DNA of 64,000 bases from Plectrocnemia conspersa (lineage: Eukaryota; Arthropoda; Insecta; Trichoptera; Polycentropodidae): positions 496,001-560,000 of the forward strand of contig VTFK01000146.1 of the NCBI GenBank assembly GCA_009617715.1, written 5' to 3'. Below, one piece after another: positions 38,107 to 49,479 of the stretch. Made by a program: the position numbers and the translations under genes. The stretch's first letter is position 1. Every line of letters starts with the position of its first letter. Below the pieces are notes generated by a model. It ran no database searches. It was not told the origin of the DNA and saw nothing but the letters and a program-made list of their open reading frames with translations.

Positions 38107-38423
38107 AGTTGAGAAGCTTCGTTAATATGAGTCAGAAAGTTCAATTTATTAGTAAAGAAAATATTTATGTCCGTTTTGGCATTGTCATTAATTAAGCACT
38201 TAAATTTTGTTGAATATAAAACAATAATTTAAATTGTCAATTAGTTCGTCAACGTAAAGTAAAAAAGTAGATTTATAAAAATATTTGTAATATTATTTAT
38301 AATTAAAAATAATAGCAGAGAATCTCAATGAGTTTATTCTGCATTATATAAATTAATATTTTCAGCTAGCGATCTATCTAATAAATAGTTTTATTTAAAT
38401 CCACTCGATTTGTTTATTAGATA

Positions 38424-39280
38424 GAGTACGCTCGGGATAAGGATGCCAGTTTGTTATTGTGTGCGTGTACATGTATATGAGAGGGAGAAGCAATGTAGCG
38501 TGTACTTCGTTGTCTCGCTTTCTCTTTTAAGGACAGTCGCTGATTCGTCAACGCTGGTATTCGTCATTAAAGTGCAGTGTGGCACAGAAGTTCGATCTTC
38601 TCTAGTGATTTATTTTAAATAATTTTGTGTTGATATTGGTTTAACCCAGATATGCCCACTGTCCCATGGGTAGGTCACTAAGCTCGTGCCACTGTTTTTT
38701 ATTTATAAATTAAATTTTAAGAGAACAAAATTTTTTGGGCATATCTGGGTTAATTGATATCAAGGCTTCAAATATACACTGTAAGTTATTCGTTCTCTTA
38801 CCCGTGGATTAAAATATTTTAATTATTTTTCCATTAATCCGTACGTTGTTGGTTTTTTTACACTATTCTCTGTAAGGCTTAAAAAAGCTATTATTCTTAT
38901 CGTTGCGCCAATGATAATTTTTTGATTTATTCAATGGATTCTAATGATTTAATAGAGTCGTCGAGCCATTAAATAATCTTAGAATAATTTCTTTCCCCAT
39001 TTTATATCTTTTTGCTTTTGAAGAATAGCTAAAGAATTCATTATTTTTTTGACTAGTGAAAGATTTTGAATTTTGCAAATATTTAATTAATGACATCAAT
39101 GTCTGGTTTCTTCGATTATATAACATAGTTTTAATTGTCCGTTGAAATTTCCAACTTTAAGTTAAATACACATATATTTTCTTTTAAAATAAAAAAATTA
39201 AATATTCTGAGCGAAATTGTTTTGAGCCACACAGTTCACGCACACAATAACAAACCGGAATCCTTATCCCGAGCGTACTC
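38424..39280. mobile_element. TA-flanked DNA transposon (MITE), 857 bp
   Basis: Terminal inverted repeats of 44 bp lie at 38424-38467 and 39237-39280 and match at 42 of 44 positions, beginning GAGTACGCTCGGGATAAGGA. TA dinucleotides at 38422-38423 and 39281-39282 are the probable target duplication, as in Tc1/mariner-type elements. No transposase frame was seen inside; the 61-codon minus frame at 38941-39126 is AT-driven. A 105-bp TTAA element is inserted within it. The high similarity of the ends suggests a fairly young insertion. Confidence 0.9.
38645..38749. mobile_element. Nested TTAA-flanked MITE, 105 bp
   Basis: TTAA at 38641-38644 and 38750-38753 flank perfect 14-bp inverted ends CCCAGATATGCCCA and TGGGCATATCTGGG. 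This is a very small piggyBac-type non-autonomous element, inserted into the TA-flanked element around it and therefore younger. There is no coding capacity. A CCCATGGG palindrome lies just inside the left end (about 38664-38671). Confidence 0.88.
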
Positions 39281-39469
39281 TACGTAACTAATATTTTTCA
39301 TGTTTTTTTTTGTAGTAAAATAAATAATGATACTGTGTAATCAATATACAATATATTCTAAAGATCAACTACATAGTCTAGATTTTATTATTTTATATAA
39401 ATATTTTTAAAAAGTACAGCTTCACACAATTTTTAAATATTTTACATTGACCATCCCTGTAAAACATAA

Positions 39470-40070
39470 TACAAACAGCTTAAAACTTTTACGAGCGCAC
39501 ATCCGAGAAAATTTTGCTGAAACATAAACTCGAATCGAGTGCCCGGTTACTTTATTACCGCACTAAATAAAAATTATTCCTGATGCACCAATTTTCGTAT
39601 ACGTCTTTTTAATTGTTATATCGATCGTTAAAAGCGCCTCGCAATCAACTTAACGTTCGAAAATAATTTAAAATTCTCACGCAGACAGCTCAATCATAAC
39701 CGATGCGAAACGAGCTTACGCTAAGCTTTTTTCCCTTTGGAAAATTATAGTATCCCTTCTTTGGGTGAAATATGGGTCAATTTGCACAGGAATTCCTCAT
39801 TTACGACCGGACCGGATCTTGACCGTTGGCTGGCCATTGTTGTTGTCCTTTGATACATTTGTCATCGTTCCCCTGTATTCTTGGATTGTAAATCAGAGAA
39901 ATATTCCCCCTCAAAAAAGTGCAAAGGTAAACAAGCGTGCGACCATTAAATACCTGAAATCGGACTCGGAGTGTCGTTTAATAGGCCGGGATCGGGTCTT
40001 AAATTAGAAACTTTGTAATACCTTTTGAAGTGACACTTTTGCATGAGTGTACGACTTGTAGGGTATTCTA
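39470..40070. other. GC-richer island 22
   Basis: A non-coding island. The 80-codon frame at 39765-40007 (+) is open but shows no family motif and no donor or acceptor. It contains CGAGCTTACGCTAAGCTTTT near 39711, a loose relative of the GAGCTT dyad. Confidence 0.35.
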
Positions 40071-40317
40071 TATATTTTAATATTAAATATTACACATATC
40101 CTTTGATTTATACTGTTAAGTAATAAGATATACATGGTAGAGATTCGGTATGTATTTTTTTGTTGAGAAATAAACTTATTATCAAGGATCAGATCGCGGA
40201 CTTTTTTTCTCGGAACACAAATGCATTTTGTTGCTAATGATACACAGGCTCACGTTAATTATTAATCCTTTTTATTGAAAACTAATATCTAAAAGACCTA
40301 GATTTTTAAATTTACAT

Positions 40318-40380
40318 CATGTCTGGGTGATTGGAATTGGTGATTATAATATAATTTTAATACCGATCGTTCACTACAGA
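40318..40380 (+). repeat. Dispersed repeat fragment R1, copy b
   Basis: ATGTCTGGGTGATTGGAATTGG and a downstream CCGATCGTTCACTACAGATTA align with the fragment at 14680-14750. It lies about 65 bases before an open frame with endonuclease and RT motifs, so it may be part of that retrotransposon. Confidence 0.4.
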
Positions 40381-40444
40381 TTAGGATGTCTTACTTTATT
40401 CTAAGTTTACAATAATACAAATTGAGCATAGTGACATATAATAA

Positions 40445-40762
40445 ACTGTAATAAACGCTGCGTATAATTCTTTAAGAGACAGTGATTTTGATTGCAGGCT
40501 TGGACTTTGTAGTTCTGTTATTTTAACTGGAGATTTTAATGTTTTGTTTGTAAGGTTTAAGTATATGATAGATATAAATATATACACTTATAAAGGCCCT
40601 GATTATAATATACAAAGAATATATTATTTACTAAAAAATAAACTCTCTATACTGCGTAAAATTCCAGCTGTAGTTTTACAGGGTAGATTGTTCTGGACTT
40701 TTCTCTTTATTCTTTGTACTAATGACATTCATATTAAAAAAAAAACAGTTATTACGGTTTGA
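40445..40762 (+). pseudogene. Non-LTR retrotransposon scrap: endonuclease joined to RT
   Basis: One frame, open for about 105 codons after a TAA, holds two hallmarks. VILTGDFNVLF at about 40517-40549 matches the GDFN motif of the apurinic-type endonuclease domain. LQGRLFWTFLFILCTND at about 40678-40728 matches the QGSxLGPLLFxLYxND block of the reverse transcriptase. In an intact element these lie hundreds of residues apart, so an in-frame internal deletion of the linker and first part of the RT domain is inferred. Key residues are altered (GPLL to WTFL). There is no intact catalytic domain. It is on the opposite strand to the other copies and probably from a different family. Confidence 0.75.
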
Positions 40763-41444
40763 AAAAAATAGCAATTAAGCTAATAACATCTTCAAAAAAC
40801 ATTTTTTAGTCGAAAAATATGTTTTTAAATATAAAATTAAATTTTTTACAACACAGACAATTTTTGTCTCTATTTCCTAAAAATGGACAAGGAAACTGTA
40901 TTGCATGAGGGCAAGCAAAAATATCTGGACTACAGCTTGAATTCACTAAATTTCATAGAGATTCAGTGGAAATTGTTCAATTGTTTTTATATAAAACCCT
41001 TTAAGTAAGTCTTTTGTGACTAATTTTGTCGCAAAATTACGGATGGTCCTCAATTATTTATTTTTTGGGACACCAATTTTACATTTCTCATATCAATATT
41101 ACTCTCGGTTTGTATGGTTTGTATTGCAGAGATTTTACAGTGCAAAAATATTGTGTAAATTGTGGATAAAAGTATTTTAATTGATATAATAATTTTTGGC
41201 ATATAATTAAAAAATATTTGATGGTTTCTGGTACATCTCGATTTTATATATGTATTTTTAAAGTAAAAATGGTACTTTTGTGTAAATAAATTGCTATTAA
41301 TAACATATTAAATCACTAGAATAATATTTAAAATTAGTTTTTACATACTATTTTTATTAATTTAGTAATATTCTGTATGACGTAATCAAAAATATGTATT
41401 TCTACATATTTATTGTTTCTCCACAAATTCTAATACCTGTACTA

Positions 41445-42530
41445 CACTCTCTGGAAGTTGGCCAAAGTTGGCCAAAGACGGAGAATATAGTGAGCTACTT
41501 CGGTCGAGCTCAGTTCTGCCTGCGCTAAAATCTCTCGGAAGTTGTCCGAGGTTATCGAGAACGGGAGGTAAAGTAGGGGTAATTCAGTCGACTTGGCCAG
41601 CTTCGAGCGCTTCCGAACATTGTCGGCAAACGGACCGAAGTCAAAGGATCCGAAGTCGGAGCTGCTCTTTCGAGCGCGAGCGGTGAGATACTTCCCATTT
41701 CGCTCTCTCGCGTGTAAAGTGACGAGAGTGAGAAAGATAATGATATGGTTTTTCGCAAACTGAGATAACTCGATTAAAATTTAAGTATGCATGTAGGCGT
41801 CCTATGGTCAATACGCATGTCGAGCGCTGCATCGTAGTCACGTGGTCAAGTTATAATATTACATGCTTATCGGCGACTTCAATAGACTCTTACTGACATC
41901 TTTGAATATTTTAGGGCATGAAAAGGGATTAATTATATTTTTGATAGTATATTCTTCTAACAGATATCGTTATTATATTTTTTTTTCATATAAAATTAAA
42001 TTATTAAAAAATAATAAGTGGTTCTAGATTTTGTTAAAAAAAATCGTTTCAAATATCCTTATATATTTTCCTAGATCGGTTTATACACATGTCACACCAT
42101 AACGAATTCTTATTTAGAATCGATGACGACAACTTCTAGGATAGTCACAGATGTGGTGTTCGTATTCTGAAGTATCATTTTTATGCTTTATGGCATTTTG
42201 CAAAAGCCGACAAAGATTTTGCGTAAATTGAATATTTACGACCAAAAAGTATTCATTGATATTGTATTGGTGAGTGCCCACACAAACTTTTATAATTATC
42301 AGTAGCGTAATTTTAATAATATAACAATTTAAAAATTGCGATTATTTGGCACATTTTTCGATCGCGCGCAAATATTCCGGCTGTTCGTGACAGCAGCCGC
42401 CGTGCGGACGTCGTTCACGGCCGCCGTCCAGACGGCATATGAAATTTGTGGCAGTGTGGCCGCTACTCGGAAGTCGGCGACCTTGGCCTACTTCAGTTGT
42501 AACTTCGGTTCGGACAACTTCCAGAGAGTG
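41445..42530. mobile_element. TA-flanked DNA element with GC-rich arms, 1086 bp
   Basis: Inverted ends CACTCTCTGGAAGTTG (41445-41460) and CAACTTCCAGAGAGTG (42515-42530) are perfect over 16 bp. TA at 41443-41444 and 42531-42532 is the probable target duplication. The arms are GC-rich and the middle (about 41880-42330) is AT-rich. A second end-like word, CTCTCGGAAGTTGTCCGAG, lies at 41532-41550, and CCGAAGT words recur in the arms, as subterminal transposase sites do. The right arm matches 63839-64000 in opposite orientation, so the family has at least two copies here. Frames of 60-75 codons in the arms are on both strands and show no transposase motif, so it is non-autonomous. Confidence 0.88.
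41532..41550 (+). repeat. Internal copy of the element end
   Basis: CTCTCGGAAGTTGTCCGAG differs at only a few positions from the terminal CTCTCTGGAAGTTGTCCGAA of the right end. It is in the same orientation as the left end, about 85 bases inside. It could be a second transposase-binding site or the trace of a nested or composite element. Confidence 0.65.
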
Positions 42531-42532
42531 TA

Positions 42533-43300
42533 GTGCAAGCATAAAACTTATGATTACAAAGTACACGTGATTTATTAACGGATAGTTTTATGGTCGATTT
42601 TATACTTATAATAGTGGTGTATTATTCAAAATTGGTAAATATAAATGTAAGAAAAAATCGGCAAAATAGTAAAAAATTTTGAACAGGGAATATTTTTGTA
42701 TACTGCCAAGAATTCGTTTTTTTAACAAGGATTATAAGTTAAATTTTGTTAATAAAAGTAGAAAACAACTATGCAAAAAATGCTTACAAAAGTTTAAAAT
42801 AAACAGAAGTAGATTCTATAAAATAATTCAATCAGGAATATCCAAGTTTTTTAAATCAGTATTAGAAAAAATATCGTTAAAAATAAAAACAGAATAATAA
42901 ATATTTATTTTAATATTAATAACATTTTTATTCATAGTGATCAGTATAATACAGCGTAATCTTATCAAAATATTACGTTTAAAATAATTATATAACATAT
43001 ACATAATATAGATTATAGAATCTACAAAAAACTAATAGCATTACTATGCTAACAGACTTGAAAAGTATTAAATGGCGATTTTCATACTTTAAAAGTATAT
43101 CAATACATTATAGAGCCATTACATTAGTTATAAACGAATTTAATATTTACTCTAAATCATAAACAAAATTTAAGCCTAGGTAGAAAAATAAATTTACGAT
43201 GATAACTTGACATATAAAAATAATAGATTAAGCAAAAATTCTTTATTTGATTAAATCAAAACTTTTCTAATATATTTATAAAATAAAATGAGTTACTCCA
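42533..43300. other. AT-rich stretch, nothing recognised
   Basis: A 72-codon plus frame at 42679-42897 is rich in K, N, F and I, and is treated as AT-driven chance. No other feature was seen. Confidence 0.4.
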
Positions 43301-43479
43301 ACAAGTATTATTATTTTAATATATTTTATTTTCACAAAATTGTGGTCACCCCACCTATTACCCAAAAGAGTGATTCTGTACCATTGATGTGTAAATTTAT
43401 TTTAATTCAGCTATTCTCATTCCTGAGTACAAAAATCCTAGATTTTTCTGCATAATTTATCCATGGAATTAGGGAGTCA

Positions 43480-43801
43480 TCCATCTTCATTTTACTATTT
43501 TAACTATTCTTCTGCCGCTATGGTAAACGTCAAAATTTGACCATTGTGTCAACAAGGCGGACAATCGGCATAAATAACCGATTTCATTTCGTATGCAGTT
43601 TTTATTACGGTCATATGCCCGACTAAACGATATGCTTGCTTGGACTTTTTTTATCACTTCAAAACTCAACAATTTATGTGAGAAACGAAACGAATTCGAA
43701 ACTTGGACAATGTGTAACAAAGTAAAGCACTTTATTGCCGAGATTACATTTAACGACATCAACGGTAAAATATTAAAAATAATACGTAACTCGTAAGTCA
43801 T
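43480..43801. other. Mid-GC block with overlapping frames on both strands
   Basis: A 104-codon frame on the minus strand (43487-43801) overlaps a 67-codon frame on the plus strand (43593-43796). The plus frame stops at a TAA that is itself part of GTAAGT (ACTC|GTAAGTC), so a donor site is possible, but no acceptor or known domain supports an exon. Either could be a fragment of a decayed element. I cannot choose. Confidence 0.25.
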
Positions 43802-43919
43802 GCGAAAGACTGCATTATTTATTTTGATATATGTACCGACATTAATAATAAAATTATCTAGATAATTATATGAGTAATAATTTATTCAATAATAATTCAA
43901 TTTAAGATAGAGGAGTGAA

Positions 43920-44110
43920 GGTTTAAAAAATTGTAAGATATTAACTTCGACAGCCAATCAGTTCCCAGCACTTTATGAACATTCAAAAGCTCACCGTGAC
44001 TGATTTACGACGCGAGTTCATGGATGTAAGGCCATTTATGAGCTTAATAAATATTGGGTTTTGTCTGTTAACCGGGCGAGCGCGAAGGGGTTAAATGATT
44101 TATAAGAATA
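43920..44110. other. Small GC-richer island 24
   Basis: A non-coding block with AAGGCCATTTATGAGCTTAA near 44028 and GCGAAGGGGTTAAATG near 44082. The CATTTATG-type word recurs in other islands (near 61778). AT-rich DNA follows to 44880 with nothing recognised. Confidence 0.35.
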
Positions 44111-44879
44111 AAAAAAAACACTCAAACGATTTTATTTTGGCGCGTCTATGAATTGTTTTTTTCTTAACTTTCGCTTAAAAAAGAGCAACAAAATTCGCTT
44201 TAACAATAAATCAAAAAGGCGTTAATCTGTTTACACTTGTGTTGTTGCAGAAAACTTGTCGAATTGTTAACGTAACGGCTCGTAACAATGGTTACATAAA
44301 AAAATAATACTTAAAATACAAAGTTTCGCACGAAGGGGCAGTTTTTTCTAGCAGTGATAGAAATTAATAATAAAAAACATAACCATAAAAAGAAACTAAT
44401 CTTTTTCGGGCTAATTGTGAACGTATTTGGGGTGATAATTGCCCATTCTCATGAATAAAACATGTTACATAATATATATTAAAAAATAATCAATAAAAAA
44501 AACAAATTAAAAAAAGCGTGAGAAAGGTAATAGTGACGCATCTACTACGTCTCACTATTTTATTTGTGTTCGCCAGGAAATTTATTTTAGTGTGAGTTAA
44601 AATCATAGATCAAAGAAACTATAAAGTTTTTAAATATAGATTTCTCTCCTACATTGCTCTATTCTTTAATTTTGTTTTATTCGTTTATAATTTATTTTTA
44701 ATAAATTATAAAAAAAACATTATTGCGTTCCTTATCGAACTGTTATTGGAAAAGTTAGTGTAGCTTATTAATCATAATTAAATATATTTTAATTTAATTA
44801 TTTTTTTGAAATACAAATTATTTAATTTATTATACAAATTATCAACATTAAAATAATTAATTATTATTATGATATATAT

Positions 44880-46950
44880 TAATTGTTAGTGCAGTTTTAT
44901 TCTTAAAAAAATAAAGCAATAATATTATAGATAGAGAAAATATGAAATATTGCCTTAAAAATAGTTGTTTCTATCGTACATTTGAATATATTCGATTTTT
45001 CATCATAAAATTTAGTTCAACTTATTATTAACAATAAAAAATATAATTCAATTCAACTGAAATATATTTAAGTATTACTTAATAAAACAATTTTAAAAAA
45101 TATAATAAAAAATATATTTAAACAGCTAATCATTAAAACATATGTTTAATATTACTGCAGTTTTGTCAAAAATAAATAAATATAGAAAGAATTTAAGAGG
45201 AAATATAAAATATGTAAATTTAAAAATAATCTTTATTTGATTTATATTTGAAAAATGTTAAGTTTTACTTATAACTCATAATAAAAACATATAACTCAAT
45301 TGAACTGAATTATATTTTAGTTTTAATTATTACAAAATTAAAAAAAAAATTTATTGTAATAATGCAGCATTAAAAGACAAGTTTAATCTTATTTTAATTT
45401 TATTAAAATAAATTATTATAAAAAGCAGTAAAAAAAATATAAAATATGATAATTGAAGGAATAAATTTTATTGTAAATTTATAAATAGTATTTTTTTGAT
45501 TTAGAACCGAAATGTTTGATTCAGCTTAATACTCATAAAAAATAAAATTTAATTGGATTAAATTATATTTAAGCTTTAAGCAAATAAAAAATTAACAGAA
45601 TTTAAAGTAAATAAATATATGTTTGTTGAACTAAAGTTTTATTTAAAATAAATAAACATAGAAAGCATTAAATTTAAATTAACTAATAACTAAAAAATGG
45701 TTAATTTTGCTTATTACCATTTATAAAAAAATATAAAAAGATATTGCTGATTATTTATTAATGCTTTATTAATATGAATAATAAGCTAATTTAAAATTTA
45801 TTGGTCATAAATCAAATAAATACTTTTTAAAATCATTTGTTTAAATAATCATGTTTCATAATTAAAAATAAAACTGGAGTAGCATTTAACTATTTTTTAA
45901 TGATATTTTATTGTGATGCTATTATATAAAAAAATATAAATAAAAAAATTATATCACTAATAATCATTAAAAATATGGTTAAATGGTACTCCAGTCTTAT
46001 TAATAAAAAAATGGAATCATAGCAAGTAAGAGAAATTATGAAATATGTTAATTTAAAGAAAGGTTTCTGTCGTTATTTTAAAAAGTATTTATTTGATTTA
46101 TGGCAAAAAAGTATTGTTTATAAAATATTACCACAAATAATGATTATAAAATAGTTAAATGCTTTAGTTAAATATTATTTAAATAAAAATTTAATCATAA
46201 TAAGTAAGAGAATTTATGAAATATGAAAATTTAAAGAAAGGTTTCTGTCGTTATTTTAAAAAGTATTTATTTGATTTATGACCAAAAAATTTGAGTTTAG
46301 CTCATTATTCATATTAAAAAATATAGTTCAATTGAACTTTATTATGTTTATGCTTCTGTTAATATGAACACATTAAAATCTTTAATACAGCAGATAGAGA
46401 AAATATTAAATATTATAATAGAAGAAATTGTCTCTATCGTTCATTTAAATATTAATCTTAATTTGATTTTTAACCAAAAGTTAGTTTAACTCATTACTTA
46501 AAATTAAAAAATAATTAAACTATTAACTGAATTATATATAAGCTTTATTTAAAAATTGCAAAAAAGTAAAATTAAAAAATTGTATTTTATAAAATTGATA
46601 TTTTATAAAATACTAAAATAATGATCAATTCACTACATTTTTAATTTCAGTTTTAATTAATTATGATAATTATAATATATTTAATAAAAAAATGTTTTAC
46701 TATTACAATATTTGTTCACACTGCATTTTACAAGTTAATTATATTTAGGATATAATTAGTAATTTTTATTTATACAAAAATTGCACCGAAATTAGGACAA
46801 TAAATATTAAAATTATGAATCATTATTCATTAGTTTATTGCCTATACAAAAATATTAGAAGAGGAACCGTAAAAACATTTCTTAAAACTGTTGTTGTTAT
46901 TTTTATGATTTACAGTGAATTTTTTTTCTTAGAGAACTGATAATAATAAA
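44880..46950 (+). repeat. Decayed tandem-repeat array D, 180-245-bp steps
   Basis: Related units begin near 44935, 45183, 45420, 45658, 46024, 46202 and 46396. Each has an AGAGAAAATATNAAATAT-like head, then NTTTCTNTCGTTNATTT, then TTTGATTTNTNNCCAAAA, then AGTTNAACTCATTA and TTCAATTGAACT-like words. Units at 46024 and 46202 are a recent duplicate: 78 bases agree at about 75 positions, with a 178-bp step. Others are far more diverged. It is an old satellite with one fresh duplication. No gene was seen. Confidence 0.75.
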
Positions 46951-47149
46951 TTCATTTTTTTAATAAATAACTGTATTATATATGAGACATATTCACATAT
47001 ATGTATATAATATTAAGACAATAAATATTTTTTTTTTAATTATATATTTATTTATTTTTCTCAATTATATATAATGTTTACAATAAACAAATAATTTCTA
47101 TATTCGATTCTGATTGTATTTTACTAGTTATTTTATTTTAATATGCTAT

Positions 47150-47560
47150 TATTACCTCCCTTCCATCCCTTTACATTCACCATATGCTCTTTGTCAGAAT
47201 CACCAGAAAAAGCACGAATCAATCGCTCTTCATTCGACCGTGAATTTATTCACACAAAACCAATCAAATCCACAAAACACCATATAAAAGCTTCCCAATT
47301 TTTTCGATAAATTAACACCGGCTCTTTACGCTGCAATAATTTCGCGATTTGCACTCGAACAGAAGTGTCACACGCGCACAATAGCACAATGGGTGCGCAC
47401 TAACCAGTTTGCGGAATAATGGGTCGGTTTTACCCCAAAATTGAAAATGAAAAAGTGCGTTATTCGACAGACAAACACACAATAAATACCCGGAATGAAT
47501 GATGAAAGCCGATGATCAATGGTCGCAAGACCCTTGATTGTCAAAGTTTCGATAGTTTAG
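47150..47560. other. GC-richer island 25
   Basis: A non-coding island with no long open frame. CGCGATTTGCACTCG near 47343 and TGTCACACGCGCAC near 47368 are CpG-rich. No gene is supported. AT-rich DNA follows to 48150. Confidence 0.35.
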
Positions 47561-48149
47561 GATTTTTAGATGTCGTTAAAAGAGAGGCAAACTATTGTTG
47601 AATGTGGTTTATAAAAAATATATAAAATCGTTAAGTAACATAAAATGGCTTTTATAATATTTTTATCGATCATTTTAAAGTCATTAGATTATTTTTGGTA
47701 CTGTGTTTATTTAATATTTGTAAGCACTTTTTTTATAATCGTTGACTTGACTCGATTATCTTTTAGCATAGTTCTAGATGTGTTTAATACTGATACAAAA
47801 TAACAATGAAAGCGCAACTCATTTACTAATAATTAATAAAAAACAAAACTTTCACGGGAAAAATATCATCATTAATTATACATTTATTACAATTAGTTAT
47901 ATTGAGCGAATTTACGCAAAAACTATAATTTACACTTCATTTTTTGACATGCAATAAGCAAAAACACAGAAACGCATTCTATTTAATACGAAATACAGAA
48001 AAATAACCTGTGTATATAAATTTTTAATTATCAAATGTTGATTGCTGTGGCATCTGAAACACGCAATAAATACTAATCGAATACCAAATGTCTCATGAAC
48101 AGTGATCTCTAACCATTGAAAAGTATTTATAACTCATGACAAACGACTG

Positions 48150-48540
48150 GAGTTAATGATGATCAAACCACCATCGTTTGAGCTGAGCAGAAGCAATTAT
48201 GCAGAGTGCTTCCTAGGATTCCCTCGCAAAAGCACTCAGTCGCCGACTTATAATTGCTATCATTATTGTTTTGTATGATATTATATAAACGTGGCGGGGA
48301 AACCCAACAATACCTAAAGGGTGAAATCAAACAAATTAATATCAATATCGATACGCCCTTAGATTGTTGCGTGCCTAACTAGGTGTGCTTAATTAACGGC
48401 ATGAATACATTCTGTGTATGTAATGCAATTGGCATTTTTCAAGTAAATCACCCGGGATTATGGTGTCGTTATGACGGTTCGATTATGGTAACTTTTATGG
48501 GTTTTCATTGTTTGAACGCCGTAATGGGTTAATATACTTT
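48150..48540. other. GC-richer island 26
   Basis: A non-coding island. The 60-codon minus frame at 48163-48345 has no supporting signal. Nothing further was recognised. Confidence 0.35.
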
Positions 48541-48566
48541 TATTCAAACATTTTTGTTATCTGTGT

Positions 48567-48657
48567 AAAAAAAAATATTTTAACATTTATTTTTATCGTG
48601 TGATCGTATGTTAGTGTCCTTTTATTTTAAAAAAAATATTTTAACATTTATTTTTAT
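48567..48657 (+). repeat. 29-bp direct repeat, about 62-bp step
   Basis: The word starting AAAAAAATATTTTAACATTT and ending TTTTTAT is present at 48567-48596 and 48629-48657 with no visible mismatch beyond the length of the A run. A recent local duplication in AT-rich DNA. Confidence 0.75.
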
Positions 48658-48699
48658 GTATGTTACTATTAAATTATTTACAAATATGAGTCATAAGTG

Positions 48700-49070
48700 T
48701 TTCCTATAATAGGCAGATGTCGTATGGGTGTAGGTATAATACGCGAACGTTTTTCGCTATAATAACCACCGCAAAAGAGGAGTCATCTCCATTCTATCGT
48801 GTGTGTTTATACATACATTTATGGGGGAGAGTGTACAGAGGGTCCCAGAAAATTAATCGCCACTAATAAGTCGCGTGGACGACTAGGAAATTACGGGGCT
48901 GTCACGCGGGAAATCAAGCGTGAAGATGTCACGGACCGGACTGTGTATACAATACTGTTCAAGTGGACGTTCAGGGATAAAAAAAAAACACAATCATACC
49001 TATGTATAAATTGTGTCAGATGACTCTTGACGATGACATCTGCGACACGCGATCAAAATTAAATTATAAT
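48700..49070. other. GC-richer island 27
   Basis: A non-coding island with a 74-codon plus frame (48799-49023) that lacks a known motif or splice sites. CGTGTGTGTTTATACATACATT near 48798 is a low-complexity run. Confidence 0.35.
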
Positions 49071-49479
49071 TTTGTATATATGGAATCAATCGCAATTGCA
49101 TTGTTAAAAACATATCATATACATATATACATAATTAAAAAATTAATATTATAAAAAAATGTTATTTATTATAAATAATGTATCTAGGTAGTACATATGT
49201 ATGTACCATACAAATTCTATTTTCTAGTTTGGTTTTTTTGGAGTAAAGTATATAAATTAATAGTTCAGATTATCCATGCCCATTCTTTCTAACAATAGTC
49301 CGGATCATTGCTAGTATACTGTATTTTAAGATATGTCTGCTTTTAAAATATTGATATTCTGGGATTGCCATTACCAAATTGAAAATAATAGGGGTGGAGA
49401 ATAAGCCTGATCTTGAAATGCCGCCAATCAATTATTTACAAAAATGGCGTATCTTTTAAAATATCTCAGACTGATTAAT

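Noticed and set aside
41468..42566. Several 60-75-codon frames on both strands in the arms of the TA element as a transposase
   Set aside because: They overlap each other on opposite strands, are short, and show no DDE or helix-turn-helix pattern. The element is non-autonomous.
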